The translations under genes and the position numbers were made by a program. A stretch of DNA of 64,000 bases. It comes from DATBAT01 sp963824805 (lineage in GTDB: Bacteria > Acidobacteriota > Terriglobia > Terriglobales > Acidobacteriaceae). The stretch lies in contig CAWGQZ010000019.1 of NCBI GenBank assembly GCA_963824805.1, forward strand, positions 1-64,000, written 5' to 3'. The notes beneath the pieces were generated by a model. The model was not told where the DNA came from and made no database searches. It saw nothing but the letters and a program-made list of their open reading frames with translations. The stretch's first letter is position 1; each line of letters starts with the position of its first letter. Of this stretch, positions 1 to 9,641 are shown piece after piece.

Positions 1-533
1 TGGCGTTCACTCGCAATTGCGTACTTCGGGGTGACCGTAACCTTAACGGCGCCGGGGGATGGCTTGTCTGACGTGCTGCTCGTCCTAAGCAAGAAACACC
101 AGCCGCAACCGTTCAAGATCGCAATTGCAAGTACCAGTCCGCAGAGCAGAGAGCACGAACGTACAGGAAAATTGATCTCTGTCTTGGACATGACTTGTGA
201 AATCTCTTTTCCGGCCGGAGGTAGCTGTTGTGATGGGGAGATTAGGATTTGTCTTGAAATGGAACAGGTGCCTGTCGTTCCATATTGAAACTGGTCGATA
301 GAAGCAGAGAGATGCGGTGATCGGCCACGCGCGAAGCGTGGCTGGCCGGTCAGCAAAGGGCGAGAGCCGAAGAGGCACGGGCTTGTACTCCGGTAACGGT
401 GGCCCCCCTAAAAATAGCTTGGCTTGAAAGCGGGGCGCCTGATCTGACACCTGCCAAGGGCTGCGCCAGTTGAACATTGCGAGTCTGTCAGTCAAAATAA
501 CGGATTCGGTATGCAGCAAGAGGAGACCACTGA
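1..533. other. Window start, no supported gene
   Basis: No convincing coding region is seen here. A GTG-initiated 85-codon frame on + and a 144-codon frame on - overlap each other and neither has a good ribosome binding site or recognisable motifs. There is a GC-rich stem-loop at 324-342 (GCCACGC / GCGTGGC around a GCGAA loop) without a T tract. The last 30 bases carry the ribosome binding site AGGAG (521-525) of the following fabH. The plsX/rpmF genes often found upstream of fabH are not visible here. Confidence 0.5.
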
Positions 534-1531
534 GTGAGCCAACTTGTGCGCGCGAAGATCAGCGCTTTGGGTACCTACGTTCCGCCCCGTCTTTTAACCA
601 ATGCCGATCTGGAAAAAATGGTCGAAACCTCGAATGAGTGGATCGTCGAACGGGTCGGGATTCGCGAGCGCCACATCGTGGAAAAAGGTGTCGCTACCAG
701 CGATCTGGCGATAGAGGCCGCCAAAAGCGCATTGGAACAGCGTGGCCTCGGTGCCAGCGACATCGAAGCGATCGTTGTGGGCACGGTGACGCCCGATATG
801 CTGTTTCCGTCAACCGCGTGCCTGGTACAGCACAAGCTGGGAGCAAAGGGTGCGTGGGGATTTGATATTTCGGCGGCATGTTCCGCCTTTGTTTATGCCT
901 TGCAGGCAGGGGCGCAATTCATACAGAGTGGAGCTCATAAGAAGGTGCTGGTGATCGGTGCGGATGTGATGTCTTCGATCATCGACTACACCGACCGGAA
1001 TACCTGCATCCTGTTTGGCGATGGAGCGGGTGCCGTGATTCTTGAGCCTGCGGAGGATGATACGGTCGGCCTGATTGATTTCATTCATGAGATCGACGGC
1101 TCGGGAGGCTGCTCTCTCTACATGCCGGGGGAGGAGTCTGAATCCCATCCACGCATGAGACGGTGGACAAGAAAATGCACTATGTTCATCAAGATGGGCA
1201 AGCGGTATTCAAGTATGCAGTGCGGAAGATGGCGGAACTGTGCGAGAAGCTGCTATCGCGCAATGGGCTGAAGCCGAGTGATGTCGACGTCTTCCTGCCT
1301 CATCAGGCTAACAAGCGGATCATTACCGCGACTGCCGACCGGCTGGCAATGGATCCGAAGAGCGTCGTGATCAATATCGACCGCTATGGAAACACCACCG
1401 CGGGAACTATTCCCCTCGCCATGGCCACGGCGCGCGAGGAAGGTCGGCTCAAGAAAGGCGATCTGGTCCTGCTGGCTTCGGTGGGAGCCGGATTTACCGC
1501 CGGCGCTACCTTGATGCGCTGGGCCTTTTAG
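534..1531 (+). CDS. fabH: 3-oxoacyl-ACP synthase III (FabH), frame broken twice in this sequence
   Basis: FabH condenses acetyl-CoA with malonyl-ACP to start type II fatty acid synthesis in the cytosol. The GTG start at 534 has AGGAG at 521-525. The N-terminal part contains the thiolase-fold region around the active-site Cys (DISAACSAFVYAL) and the FGDGAGAV segment. The C-terminal part contains the catalytic His and Asn regions (LPHQANKRI; NIDRYGNTTAGT) and ends at 1531. The reading frame shifts near 1126-1134 and again near 1144-1151. Between these points a third frame reads SLNP, which fits the family, and THETVDKK follows in the last frame. Joined, the protein has about the usual family length of 330 residues. 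The stop overlaps the convergent M1 gene by a few bases. Sequencing error is more likely than gene loss, because all conserved blocks outside the breaks are intact. Confidence 0.9.
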
Positions 1532-3547
1532 CTGTTGGGTTTCTTGGGCGCCTCATAAGCCTTTTGCAGATATCTTCTGGCCTCTTCGAGAGCGCCCTGA
1601 GTGTTGTCATTGGTCTGGACGGCCTGCCGATATTCATTGGTGGCACGCTCGCGCTGCCCGGTTACGTCAAAGATCTTGCCTAGCTGAATGTGGCTCCAAA
1701 CTTCAGTCCAGCGTGGATCGCCGTCTCCGTTCAACGAGTCACGGTAGGCGTTGGCGGAAGCCTGAAAATTCCTCTGCTGGAAAAAGACCTCGGCAATGCG
1801 GTAGTGCGCCAGCGAGCTGTTCTTGTTGACGTCGAGGGCTTTATTGAATTCGAGCAGAGCACCGGCGAGGTCTCCCTGCTGCACCATGGCTTGGCCGCGC
1901 TGGATTGAAGCGCGTAGCTTCACGTCGGTTGAGTTTTTCAGGACGTGATCATCAGGGTCGACCGATATACGCCGCGGTTTACCAAAGGTTTCCACGGTGA
2001 AGGCAGAGTTGGTGCCGACGACTTCGATCCGTTTGCTCTCGGTCTTTCCGTCGGTGTCGATCTTAAGATCGACCGGCATGCGGAAGAGGTCGAGATCTTG
2101 AGAGATTTCGCCCACCACACGGAAGCCTTTGTTATTTCCGAGGCGATAGACCGTGTATTTCGTTTTGAATTCAGGAGCGCCCGTTGAGTCGAGCCATTGC
2201 GAGAAAAACCAAGTCAGCTGATCGCCAAAGTTCTGTTCCGCGATCCCACGGAAGTCGTCCAGCGATGCGGATTTCCCCGCGAACTTGGTGGCGAAGTCCC
2301 GCATAGTTTTGTCGAACTTCTGGTCTCCAACGACCCAGCGCAGCATGTGCAAGATCATTGCGCCTTTGTCGGTGACCAGCGATTGGAATTCCGGGGAGAA
2401 CATGTCCATCTTACCGACGGTTGAAAGTGGTACGGTGTCGTAGGCAAGCGCACCTACTGACATGTCTTTTACCGCTTCTTCGAGACCTGCCGGTCCGGCG
2501 GCGTTTTCAATGTAGCGAGCCTCGGAGTAGCGGGCAAAGCCGGAGTTCAGCCACCAGTCGTCGCGCGAACTGGGGCTAACCGACACCCCCCACCACTGGT
2601 GGGCGATGTCGTCGGCGAGCAAGCGATAGTTCACCCGCTCGGTGATTGCGCGTCCAGCCAGCGCAGCAATCTCCAGGCGCCCATGCGGTCGGAACAGTAT
2701 CATCGGGAAGCTCGATGACTTTGAGGGTCGTCGATGGCGCCGTGCCGTACAAAGTTACGTAGTAAGTAAATTCCTTGATGGCCGTCTCGGCGTACGTCTT
2801 GGCCATGTTCTGGTGAACCGGCTTGAAGTAGACGTGCAGATCGACGCCGGCTTCGTCACTTTTGAAGTCCTGGAAAACACCTGCGACGATAGTTCCGGGG
2901 AAGCTTGGTTTGTCCCAGCTGAAATTGAATGTCTTGGTCGGTACCGCACCTGCGACAGGCTTTTTGGGCTCGGAGGTTGTTCCTGCTGATTCCTTGCCGC
3001 TGCCGATGACGATCATGTGCGCAGGAACGGTCACGCTGATGTCGGCAGTAAAGCGGTTGACGCCATATCCGTTTACCGGAAACCAACGTCCCGCATAAAG
3101 CAGGTAGCTGGTTTCGTCATCGATGGATGCCAGCTTCAAACCCTGTACCGGACTATCGTCGGCGGAAGAGAGCTCCCCTTCGTATTCGAATGTCAGGCTG
3201 GTGGAGGTGTCTTTCTTCAAACCGTTTGGGAGCTGCACACGCACCGTGGAGTCCTGCGTGACTCGTTCCGCATTCAGCGGTTTGTTGGCAGCGTCGAGTA
3301 CCTTGGTGACACGCAGCGCGTTGTTTAGTTCGAAGGTAGCGACGCTCAGGTCGTCGAGAGCGGTGAACTCAACCTTGGCCTTCGCCGCCAGCTTGTGGCT
3401 GTGAGGTGATAGTTCGGCGTCGATCTTGTAGTGATCGACGCGCAGACGCAGCTTGTCAGCAGCCCATGAAGGAATGCTGGTAACTATAACCAACAAAAAG
3501 AGATAGAATAATATGGCCCGACGGTCACGCCGAGTGCTGAAGAGCAT
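1528..3547 (-). CDS. M1-family aminopeptidase-like protein lacking the zinc motif, C-terminal TPRs, one frameshift
   Basis: Exported protein of the M1 (gluzincin) fold. The ATG at 3547 is preferred over the longer frame because CAGGAGA lies 10 nt upstream and it gives a signal peptide (LFYLFLLVIVTSIPSWA). An N-terminal M1 beta-sandwich is followed by the catalytic-type domain and then TPR-like repeats in the last ~120 residues. Where active M1 enzymes have HExxH, this protein reads DDIAHQWWG, and the NEGFA segment reads NSGFA. The first His ligand, the catalytic Glu and the third zinc ligand are therefore all replaced. The frame breaks at about 2671-2677: TAWAP is followed by one extra base and then EIAALAGRA in the next frame. 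It probably acts as a binding or scaffold protein rather than a peptidase (inference). Confidence 0.8.
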
Positions 3548-3674
3548 TACTTGCTGTCTCCTGAAAAGTCGCGTCAACAGTATGATGAGGATTGTTACGC
3601 AAAAGATGCTGGTAGCACAAGGGTTAGGGAAGCCTCCAACCACCAAGCGACGAAGGCTACGAAGGAAAAACATC

Positions 3675-4808
3675 CTAGCTTTTGGAGTGCAAAAGCGAAA
3701 GCGTCATCTCCGCGGCGCGATCTGCGGGATGAATCCCGGTTGGTAAGTTTCCGGCCAGTTTAAGTCTCACATCTCGGAGTTCATTGAGCATCTTCCCGCG
3801 CGCCGGACCCTCCGCCACCAGTTGCGCGAGCTGCGCTACTACTTTGTCTCCTGTGAAGTCATGCTGGACTAGCTCCGGCACTATCTCTTTACCGGCGATC
3901 AGATTCACCATGGCGAAGTGCGGGACCTTCACTCGCGGCTTACCCAGGAAATAAGTGAGCGGCGAGACCCGATAGACCATTACGAAGGGAAGCTCCATAA
4001 GGGCAGCCTCGACAGTGGCCGTTCCGCTGGCGATTATCCCAGCCCTCGAGTGGGCGAGCGCAGGAAGGCTTTCCGGAACCAGGTGAACATTCAGGCCTTG
4101 AAGCTGTTGCTGCATCCACGCAGGATCCAGCGTTGAGGCCACAGGCACGAGAAATTCATGGCCAGATCCCAGCTTTGCGACAGATTCAAGTATGCCGGGC
4201 AAATTCATGCGGACTTCTTTGCGGCGGCTTCCCGGCATCACGGTAATCCATGGTTTGGCAGGATCAAGATCGTGCTGCTGGGCATAGTCGCCTCTTGAAA
4301 TCTGAGGGCGGGGAAGACCAGCCAATGGATGGCCGACGAAAGCGGCATTCACTCCGCGGTCGCGGTAAAACTTCTCTTCGAATGGAAAGATAACCAGTGC
4401 CTTATCGACATACTTCCGCAGCAGTTTCACTCTGCCCTGGCGCCAGGCCCAGAACTGCGGGCACACGTAGTAGACGACGGGAATGCTTCGCTTGCGCATC
4501 TGGCGGGCGACACGCCAATTGAACGCTGGGGAGTCGATTACCACCACCAAGTCGGGCCGGCGTGTGTCGGCCTCGGCAATGAGTCTGTGAAACAGACCCC
4601 AGATTTTCGGCAGGTGGCTCAGAATTTCGGTTATGCCTACCACCGCCAGGTCCTTGGCCTCGACGACGGTGTCGCATCCCGCAGCCCGCATGCGGTCTCC
4701 GCCGACGCCAAAGAATTGCAGCGAGGGGTCGCGGTGGCGCATGGCTTCGATTAGCTGCGCGCCGTACATTTCGCCGGAAGCCTCCCCGGCGGAGATCAGG
4801 ATTCGCAC
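3675..4808 (-). CDS. lpxB: Lipid-A-disaccharide synthase
   Basis: LpxB is the GT19 glycosyltransferase that joins UDP-2,3-diacylglucosamine and lipid X to form the lipid A disaccharide at the inner membrane. The 377-residue length is normal. It starts with ISAGEASGEMYGA, the family signature, followed by the GGDRM motif, VVVIDSPAFNWR and the conserved YYVCPQFWAWR segment. The C-terminal half has the MPGSRRKEV nucleotide-binding loop and GTATVEAAL. It lies 138 bp downstream of the MBL hydrolase gene and upstream of the M1-like gene. Its presence is good evidence for an LPS-bearing outer membrane. No other lpx genes are in the window. Confidence 0.96.
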   Translation of the reverse strand: MRILISAGEASGEMYGAQLIEAMRHRDPSLQFFGVGGDRMRAAGCDTVVEAKDLAVVGITEILSHLPKIWGLFHRLIAEADTRRPDLVVVIDSPAFNWRVARQMRKRSIPVVYYVCPQFWAWRQGRVKLLRKYVDKALVIFPFEEKFYRDRGVNAAFVGHPLAGLPRPQISRGDYAQQHDLDPAKPWITVMPGSRRKEVRMNLPGILESVAKLGSGHEFLVPVASTLDPAWMQQQLQGLNVHLVPESLPALAHSRAGIIASGTATVEAALMELPFVMVYRVSPLTYFLGKPRVKVPHFAMVNLIAGKEIVPELVQHDFTGDKVVAQLAQLVAEGPARGKMLNELRDVRLKLAGNLPTGIHPADRAAEMTLSLLHSKS

Positions 4809-4946
4809 GCAAGCATTGTAGCGGGTGGAGGCCTGTTAGTCGGGCGACTGCAGAAGCGATAACTTCCAGGGACACGAAGATCACAAATGAAAATCAAAAT
4901 CGCACAGAACCAAGATTTCCTCGGTGTCCTTAGTGGTTATCGCTTA

Positions 4947-5573
4947 CTACTTCAGAAAGGGATTACTTTCGCGCTCGGCGCCAATCGTTGTTTGCGGGCC
5001 GTGGCCCGGCACCACGATTGTTTCGTCGGGCAGGGCGAGGATTTTCTCGTGCAGTGAGCCGATGATTTTTTCGAACGAGCCACCGGGAAGGTCAGTGCGT
5101 CCGATACTACCGGCGAAGAGGGTATCTCCGGCAATCAGTTTTTGCTGAGCAGGGAAGTAGAGGCAAACGCTGCCTTGCGTGTGGCCGGGGGTGTGAATAA
5201 CTTCTGCGGTCAGCGCGCCCGCTCTTACCTGATCGGCCTGGGCGATGGACTGGTCGATCTCGATCTTGCCGGGCGAAGCCATGCCAATCCAGGAAGCCTG
5301 GACGTCGATCATTTTTAGCAGGTCGTAGTCGTTCTGATTGAGAAGAATGGGCGCGCCAGTGAGCTTACGAAGCTTCGAGGCTCCGCCCACGTGATCAATG
5401 TGAGCGTGCGTAACGACGATCTGCTTTACGGCCAAATTGTGTTTGCGAATGATGGCCAGAACGGCTTCGACGTCATCGCCCGGGTCGATGACCATGGCTT
5501 CGCGCGAGGCCTCGTCGCCGATGACCGAGCAGTTGCACTGCAACGGCCCAACGGGAAGGATCTCGTGGATCAT
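4947..5573 (-). CDS. MBL-fold metallohydrolase, glyoxalase II-like
   Basis: A 208-residue single-domain metallo-beta-lactamase fold protein. Metal ligands are visible as THAHIDHVGG (HxHxDH), HTPGHTQGS, AGDTLF and VPGHGP, the layout of the glyoxalase II/YcbL group of hydroxyacyl-thioester hydrolases. It lacks the C-terminal HAGH domain of full glyoxalase II, so YcbL-type activity is likelier. It follows secG by 22 bp on the same strand and is probably cotranscribed with it. The exact substrate cannot be read from the sequence. Confidence 0.88.
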   Translation of the reverse strand: MIHEILPVGPLQCNCSVIGDEASREAMVIDPGDDVEAVLAIIRKHNLAVKQIVVTHAHIDHVGGASKLRKLTGAPILLNQNDYDLLKMIDVQASWIGMASPGKIEIDQSIAQADQVRAGALTAEVIHTPGHTQGSVCLYFPAQQKLIAGDTLFAGSIGRTDLPGGSFEKIIGSLHEKILALPDETIVVPGHGPQTTIGAERESNPFLK

Positions 5574-5595
5574 TGGAAAATCCGGCTCTGGCAGC

Positions 5596-5925
5596 CTATT
5601 TAGGCTGGGCGGGAGGAGCGGGAGGCGGGGTAGCCGGCTTGGTCTGCGTCGGGGCAGACTTCACGCCCTCGAGCACGGAACCTGGGCCAGTCCGGCGTTG
5701 GGCCAAGACCGACAACGTGATCGAGGTGACCATGAAGATCACGGCTGACCATGTGGTTGCCTTGGAAAGCGCAGTGGCGGTTCCGCGCGGACCGAATGCG
5801 GTCTGGCTGCCTTGTCCGCCAAAGGCAGCGGCAATATCTCCGCTCTTGCCGCTCTGCAAGAGGACGACAATGATGAGAAATAGACAAACAATGACGTGAA
5901 CGATAGTGAGAAACGTAATGACCAT
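5596..5925 (-). CDS. secG: Preprotein translocase subunit SecG
   Basis: SecG is the small membrane subunit of SecYEG and helps the SecA-driven insertion cycle. The protein has 109 residues: a first membrane segment (FLTIVHVIVCLFLIIVVLLQ), the conserved cytoplasmic GKSGDIAAAFGG loop, a second membrane segment (ATTWSAVIFMVTSITLSVLA) and a Pro/Ala-rich tail. The ATG lies only 10 nt downstream of the end of the tRNA-Leu gene, with no clear Shine-Dalgarno sequence between. The mRNA may be released by tRNA 3'-end processing. Confidence 0.95.
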   Translation of the reverse strand: MVITFLTIVHVIVCLFLIIVVLLQSGKSGDIAAAFGGQGSQTAFGPRGTATALSKATTWSAVIFMVTSITLSVLAQRRTGPGSVLEGVKSAPTQTKPATPPPAPPAQPK

Positions 5926-5935
5926 AATTTTTTAT

Positions 5936-6020
5936 TGGTGCGGAAGGGGGGATTTGAACCCCCACGCCTTGCGGCGCCACCCCCTCAAGATGGTGTGTCT
6001 GCCAGTTCCACCACTTCCGC
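5936..6020 (-). tRNA. tRNA-Leu (anticodon GAG), CCA encoded
   Basis: On the minus strand a class II tRNA folds cleanly. The acceptor is GCGGAAG paired with CTTCCGC, the D arm is GGTGGAACTGGCAGAC, and the anticodon stem is CCATC/GGTGG with loop TTGAGGG, so the anticodon is GAG (Leu, CUC/CUU). A long variable arm (CGCCGCAAGGCG) and a T arm containing GGTTCAAATCC follow. The discriminator A is followed by an encoded CCA at 5936-5938. The long variable arm and D-arm sequence fit leucine. secG begins 10 nt downstream. Confidence 0.96.
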
Positions 6021-6086
6021 ACTGAGGTGTAAATCTGTGAAAAGGCAGGTTGATTATAACAAAGTAATCTTGCGCCCGAGTGTAGA

Positions 6087-6806
6087 ATGCCGTCGCATGG
6101 CAGCGGCATTATGCAAGTCACAGAAAACCCCGAAGGGCTACGCCGCAAAAGGGAAAAGCGCCATGCCCTTTTGGCAAACCTGGGTCTGCTGGCAGGGGCG
6201 GTGGCCGGGTTGATTTTTCTTCGGGGAAGACGGTCGATTCTTCCTTTGGCCGCGCTTCCCTGGATCGCAATTTTGTTGGTCTTCCGCTCGAAGGGAGGGT
6301 GGAAACTCGACCATCGCAAAAACGACCCGAAACCCAGCTTGCCATTGCCTTTCCTGCTTCCGGGCTTCTTTCTGCTGCTGGTAACGATCGCCGACATTCA
6401 TCCGGCGCAATGGCCCCACGCGCTCGGGTTGACCTTAACCCTTGCCGCGGTGCTCTCGACCGCGGCGATAAAGGCTGACCGGGAACTGGGTGAAAAGTCG
6501 TGGAAGCTGATCCTGGTTTTCCTCCTGCTTGCCTCCTATGGATACGGAGGAGGGATGCAGGTTAACGCGGCTCTCGATTCTTCGACTCCCTCGATCCATC
6601 CGATCCGCGTGCTTGGCAAACGGATGACATTAAATAGAGGCAATAGCTACTACCTGCAACTGGAACCATGGGGAAGTCTGCCGCAAAAAGAGATTTCGGT
6701 CCCTCGTTCTACTTATCAGGCGATAGAGGCCGGCGATACGGTGTGCGCCACGCTCCACCGGGGCGCGCTGCGCGTGGCGTGGTACACGGTGAACCTGTGC
6801 AGATGA
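6087..6806 (+). CDS. Hypothetical multi-pass membrane protein
   Basis: A 239-residue protein (the second ATG at 6111 is an equally good start). Hydrophobic stretches suggest four or five membrane segments in the first ~155 residues (for example LLANLGLLAGAVAGLIFL, PFLLPGFFLLLVTIADI and LILVFLLLASYGYGGG). A hydrophilic domain of ~80 residues follows and is probably extracytoplasmic. I do not recognise the family. It is divergent from the tRNA-Leu/secG unit and the next gene on + is the CocE-type hydrolase. Confidence 0.65.
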   Translation: MPSHGSGIMQVTENPEGLRRKREKRHALLANLGLLAGAVAGLIFLRGRRSILPLAALPWIAILLVFRSKGGWKLDHRKNDPKPSLPLPFLLPGFFLLLVTIADIHPAQWPHALGLTLTLAAVLSTAAIKADRELGEKSWKLILVFLLLASYGYGGGMQVNAALDSSTPSIHPIRVLGKRMTLNRGNSYYLQLEPWGSLPQKEISVPRSTYQAIEAGDTVCATLHRGALRVAWYTVNLCR

Positions 6807-6955
6807 GGCGGCCGGCCCTTTCTGGCCGGGTGCGTCGTGCTTGTATACTTCCGACTGGCGGCGGGACGCTATGAAGACCATTTCTGTTTCTTCTTCTCCT
6901 TCGTGTTCTCCTTTTCTGTCTTCTTTCTCGTGCTTGTTCTCTTGGCCTTTGCCTA

Positions 6956-8806
6956 TTGCTGTTCTCCTTGATCGCGACGGTTGCGGGGGCCCAGGCTCCC
7001 GTCATTCAGCCGCAATACAAGGCGAAACTATTTAACCGGCAGGAAGTCATGATCCCGGTTCGCGACGAAGTTCATCTGCAGACCGTGATCTTCACACCGA
7101 GGCGGTCGACGGGACCACTGCCATTTCTGATGGTAAGGACTCCCTACGGTGTGCCGGAGGATGAAAGCGGGCTTACTTCAGGCACCTCCGACGACCTTAT
7201 CGACGACGGATACATTTTTGTTTTCCAGAATATTCGCGGCCGGTTCAAGTCGGAGGGACAGTTCGTCATGCAGCGTCCGGCGCGAGACCGCGCGAAGAAG
7301 AGTTCTATCGACGAGGGAACCGATACCTACGACACCATCGAGTGGCTGTTGAAGAATATTCCCAGCAACAATGGCAAGGTCGGAATCTGGGGAATCTCAT
7401 ATCCGGGGTGGCTGGTGACCCAGGCTTTGATGGAGCCTCATCCGGCGCTGAAGGCGGCAAGCGAACAGGCCTCGCCTGACGATATGTTCGTCAATGACGA
7501 CTTCCACCACAATGGGACCTTTCGTCTAAGTTACGGTTTCGAATACTCAGCTCTACTCGAGACCGCGAAAGAGGAAAATACCAATTTCGCTTTCGACAAC
7601 TACGACACCTACGAGTGGTACCTGGGTCTTGGCGCGCTTTCAAACGCGGACAAGAATTATTTCCATGGAAAGCTTCCGACCTGGAGTGACTTTGTCGAGC
7701 ATCCGAATCATGATTTTTGGGACCGGCATTCGGTCACGGGCGTTCTCAAGCACACCACCGTACCGAACCTTAACGTCGCAGGATGGTACGACCAGGAAGA
7801 CTTTGTCGGGCCGACGCGCATCTATGCCGCGCTCGAGCAATCTGACGATCAACACCTGAACTATTTTGTCGCCGGCCCCTGGAACCATGGGGGCTGGATG
7901 GGCAAAGCCGGGAGCGCACTCGGAAACATTGATTTCGGCAGTGATACGGCAAAATATTATCGAGCTAATATTTTTGCGCCGTGGTTTGCCTACTGGCTGC
8001 ACGGCAACGGTCCCCGGCCCGATGCGGAAGCGTGGACGTTCCAGACGGGATCGAATGTCTGGAAGAAGTACGAACTATGGCCACCGAAGCAGGGAATCAA
8101 CGAGAAGAGGCTGTACTTTCGTGAGAACGGAGCACTGTCGTTTGACGCACCGAGCGGGGCTGACGGATTCGATAGCTATGTTTCCGACCCGGCAAATCCC
8201 GTGCCTTACCGCCCGCGTCCGATCACGCCCACCTATCCAGGAAAAGACTGGCCCATCTGGCTGCTGCAAGACCAGCGGTTTGTGGAGCACCGGCCCGATG
8301 TGCTGACCTGGAAGACGGGACCATTAAATGACGATGTCGTGGTGACCGGCGATATCGCCGCCGATCTATTTGCGTCGACCAGCGGGAGCGATAGCGACTG
8401 GGTGGTGAAACTGATCGATGTATATCCAGATGACTACCAGAAGGTAACCGACGAAGAAAAAGCCAAGGGTGCGGGACCGGTGCTGAACGGTTACGAACTG
8501 ATTGTTGCCGATGATGTTTTGCGCGGACGGTTTCGCAATGGTTTGGAAAAACCGGAGGCGATTACGCCCAACAAGGTTACCGAATTCAAGGTTGATCTGC
8601 ACCCCAACAACCATGCGTTCTTGAAGGGGCATCGCATCATGGTGCAGGTGCAGAGCACCTGGTTTCCGCTGTATGACCGGAATCCGCAGAAATTTGTGGA
8701 GAATATTTATAAGGCCAGTGACGGGGACTACATCAAGGCTACGCAGACGATTTACCGGTCGAAAGATGCGGCGTCGAGTGTGATTTTACCGGTTGCGGTG
8801 GAATAG
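6956..8806 (+). CDS. CocE/NonD-type alpha/beta hydrolase (X-Pro peptidase S15 family), secreted
   Basis: An S15/CocE serine hydrolase cleaving acyl esters, amides or X-Pro dipeptides. The alpha/beta-hydrolase domain carries the nucleophile elbow GISYPG, the acidic residue in GWYDQED and the catalytic His in GPWNHGG. The C-terminal ~220 residues have the jelly-roll PepX_C character (DDVVVTGDIAADLFAS). The only in-frame start near the signal peptide is a TTG at 6956. The same frame remains open and hydrophobic upstream (LLLLRVLLFCLL), while a good ATG at 6871 lies in another frame. A 1-base indel between 6871 and 6956 probably hides the true start. The likely signal cleavage follows AGAQA. Substrate unknown. 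Confidence 0.85.
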   Translation: MLFSLIATVAGAQAPVIQPQYKAKLFNRQEVMIPVRDEVHLQTVIFTPRRSTGPLPFLMVRTPYGVPEDESGLTSGTSDDLIDDGYIFVFQNIRGRFKSEGQFVMQRPARDRAKKSSIDEGTDTYDTIEWLLKNIPSNNGKVGIWGISYPGWLVTQALMEPHPALKAASEQASPDDMFVNDDFHHNGTFRLSYGFEYSALLETAKEENTNFAFDNYDTYEWYLGLGALSNADKNYFHGKLPTWSDFVEHPNHDFWDRHSVTGVLKHTTVPNLNVAGWYDQEDFVGPTRIYAALEQSDDQHLNYFVAGPWNHGGWMGKAGSALGNIDFGSDTAKYYRANIFAPWFAYWLHGNGPRPDAEAWTFQTGSNVWKKYELWPPKQGINEKRLYFRENGALSFDAPSGADGFDSYVSDPANPVPYRPRPITPTYPGKDWPIWLLQDQRFVEHRPDVLTWKTGPLNDDVVVTGDIAADLFASTSGSDSDWVVKLIDVYPDDYQKVTDEEKAKGAGPVLNGYELIVADDVLRGRFRNGLEKPEAITPNKVTEFKVDLHPNNHAFLKGHRIMVQVQSTWFPLYDRNPQKFVENIYKASDGDYIKATQTIYRSKDAASSVILPVAVE

Positions 8807-8845
8807 AGTCTTGTCAGCCGCTTTGCGCTTTGGGCCCAGGAGCTT

Positions 8846-9598
8846 CTAGTACTTCACGATCGCGGTGAATGATTTCGGATCTAGGCTCGCGCCGCCTACC
8901 AACGCCCCGTCGATTTCTTCCTGGGCCATCAGGGCCTTGACGTTCTCCGGTTTCACCGAGCCTCCATAGAGAATGCGAAGGTTGGCCGCCATCTCGTCGC
9001 CGAATGCTTTGGAGGCTTCATTCCGGATTAAAGCGTGCGCGTCTGCAGCCATCTGGGGCGTAGCGGTTTTGCCGGTTCCAATGGCCCACACGGGTTCGTA
9101 GGCCACCACGAGTTTGTGGGCCTTCTTGCCGGAGATGGCATTGAAGGCGCGAAGGCACTGCCGGCGCAGGACATCTTCGGTCAGCCCGGCTTCCCGCTCT
9201 TCGAGTACTTCTCCCACGCAGACGATGGGGATTAGTCCTGCCTCGAGCGCCGCTTTCGCCTTCAGGTTCACGGTGTCGTCCGTCTCTCCGAAGTATTGGC
9301 GCCGTTCGGAGTGGCCGATGATCACATGCGTACAACCGACAGCGAGCAGCATCCCGCTGGAGGTTTCGCCGGTGAAGGCACCCTCTTTTTCCCAATGCAT
9401 GTTCTGGCCGCCGATGGAAACATTCGATCCCCTGGCAGCTTCGACCGCCACGTGGACGCAGACGAAGGGGGGGTGCACCGCAATTTCATCCCGCGTGTGG
9501 CCCTTTACCATGGGAAGGAAACTGTTGAAGAACTCGCGAGTCTGGTCGGGGGTTTTATACATCTTCCAGTTTGCGGCCATTAGTTTGGTGCGGGGCAT
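8846..9598 (-). CDS. tpiA: Triosephosphate isomerase
   Basis: TpiA interconverts dihydroxyacetone phosphate and glyceraldehyde 3-phosphate. The 250-residue protein has all expected elements: AANWKMYK (Lys and Asn), the catalytic His in IIGHSERRQYF, the catalytic Glu in AYEPVWAIGTG with phosphate loop 6, and the phosphate-binding LYGGSVKPEN. It is third in a minus-strand gap-pgk-tpiA operon, 43 bp after pgk, a common bacterial arrangement for lower glycolysis. Confidence 0.97.
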   Translation of the reverse strand: MPRTKLMAANWKMYKTPDQTREFFNSFLPMVKGHTRDEIAVHPPFVCVHVAVEAARGSNVSIGGQNMHWEKEGAFTGETSSGMLLAVGCTHVIIGHSERRQYFGETDDTVNLKAKAALEAGLIPIVCVGEVLEEREAGLTEDVLRRQCLRAFNAISGKKAHKLVVAYEPVWAIGTGKTATPQMAADAHALIRNEASKAFGDEMAANLRILYGGSVKPENVKALMAQEEIDGALVGGASLDPKSFTAIVKY

Positions 9599-9641
9599 TA
9601 GGTCCTTTCAAGAACTACATTCGGCACTCAGCTTGTCAGAT

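Noticed and set aside
31..519. Overlapping short frames on both strands before fabH
   Set aside because: Neither has a credible start or protein-like composition; kept only as a non-coding description.
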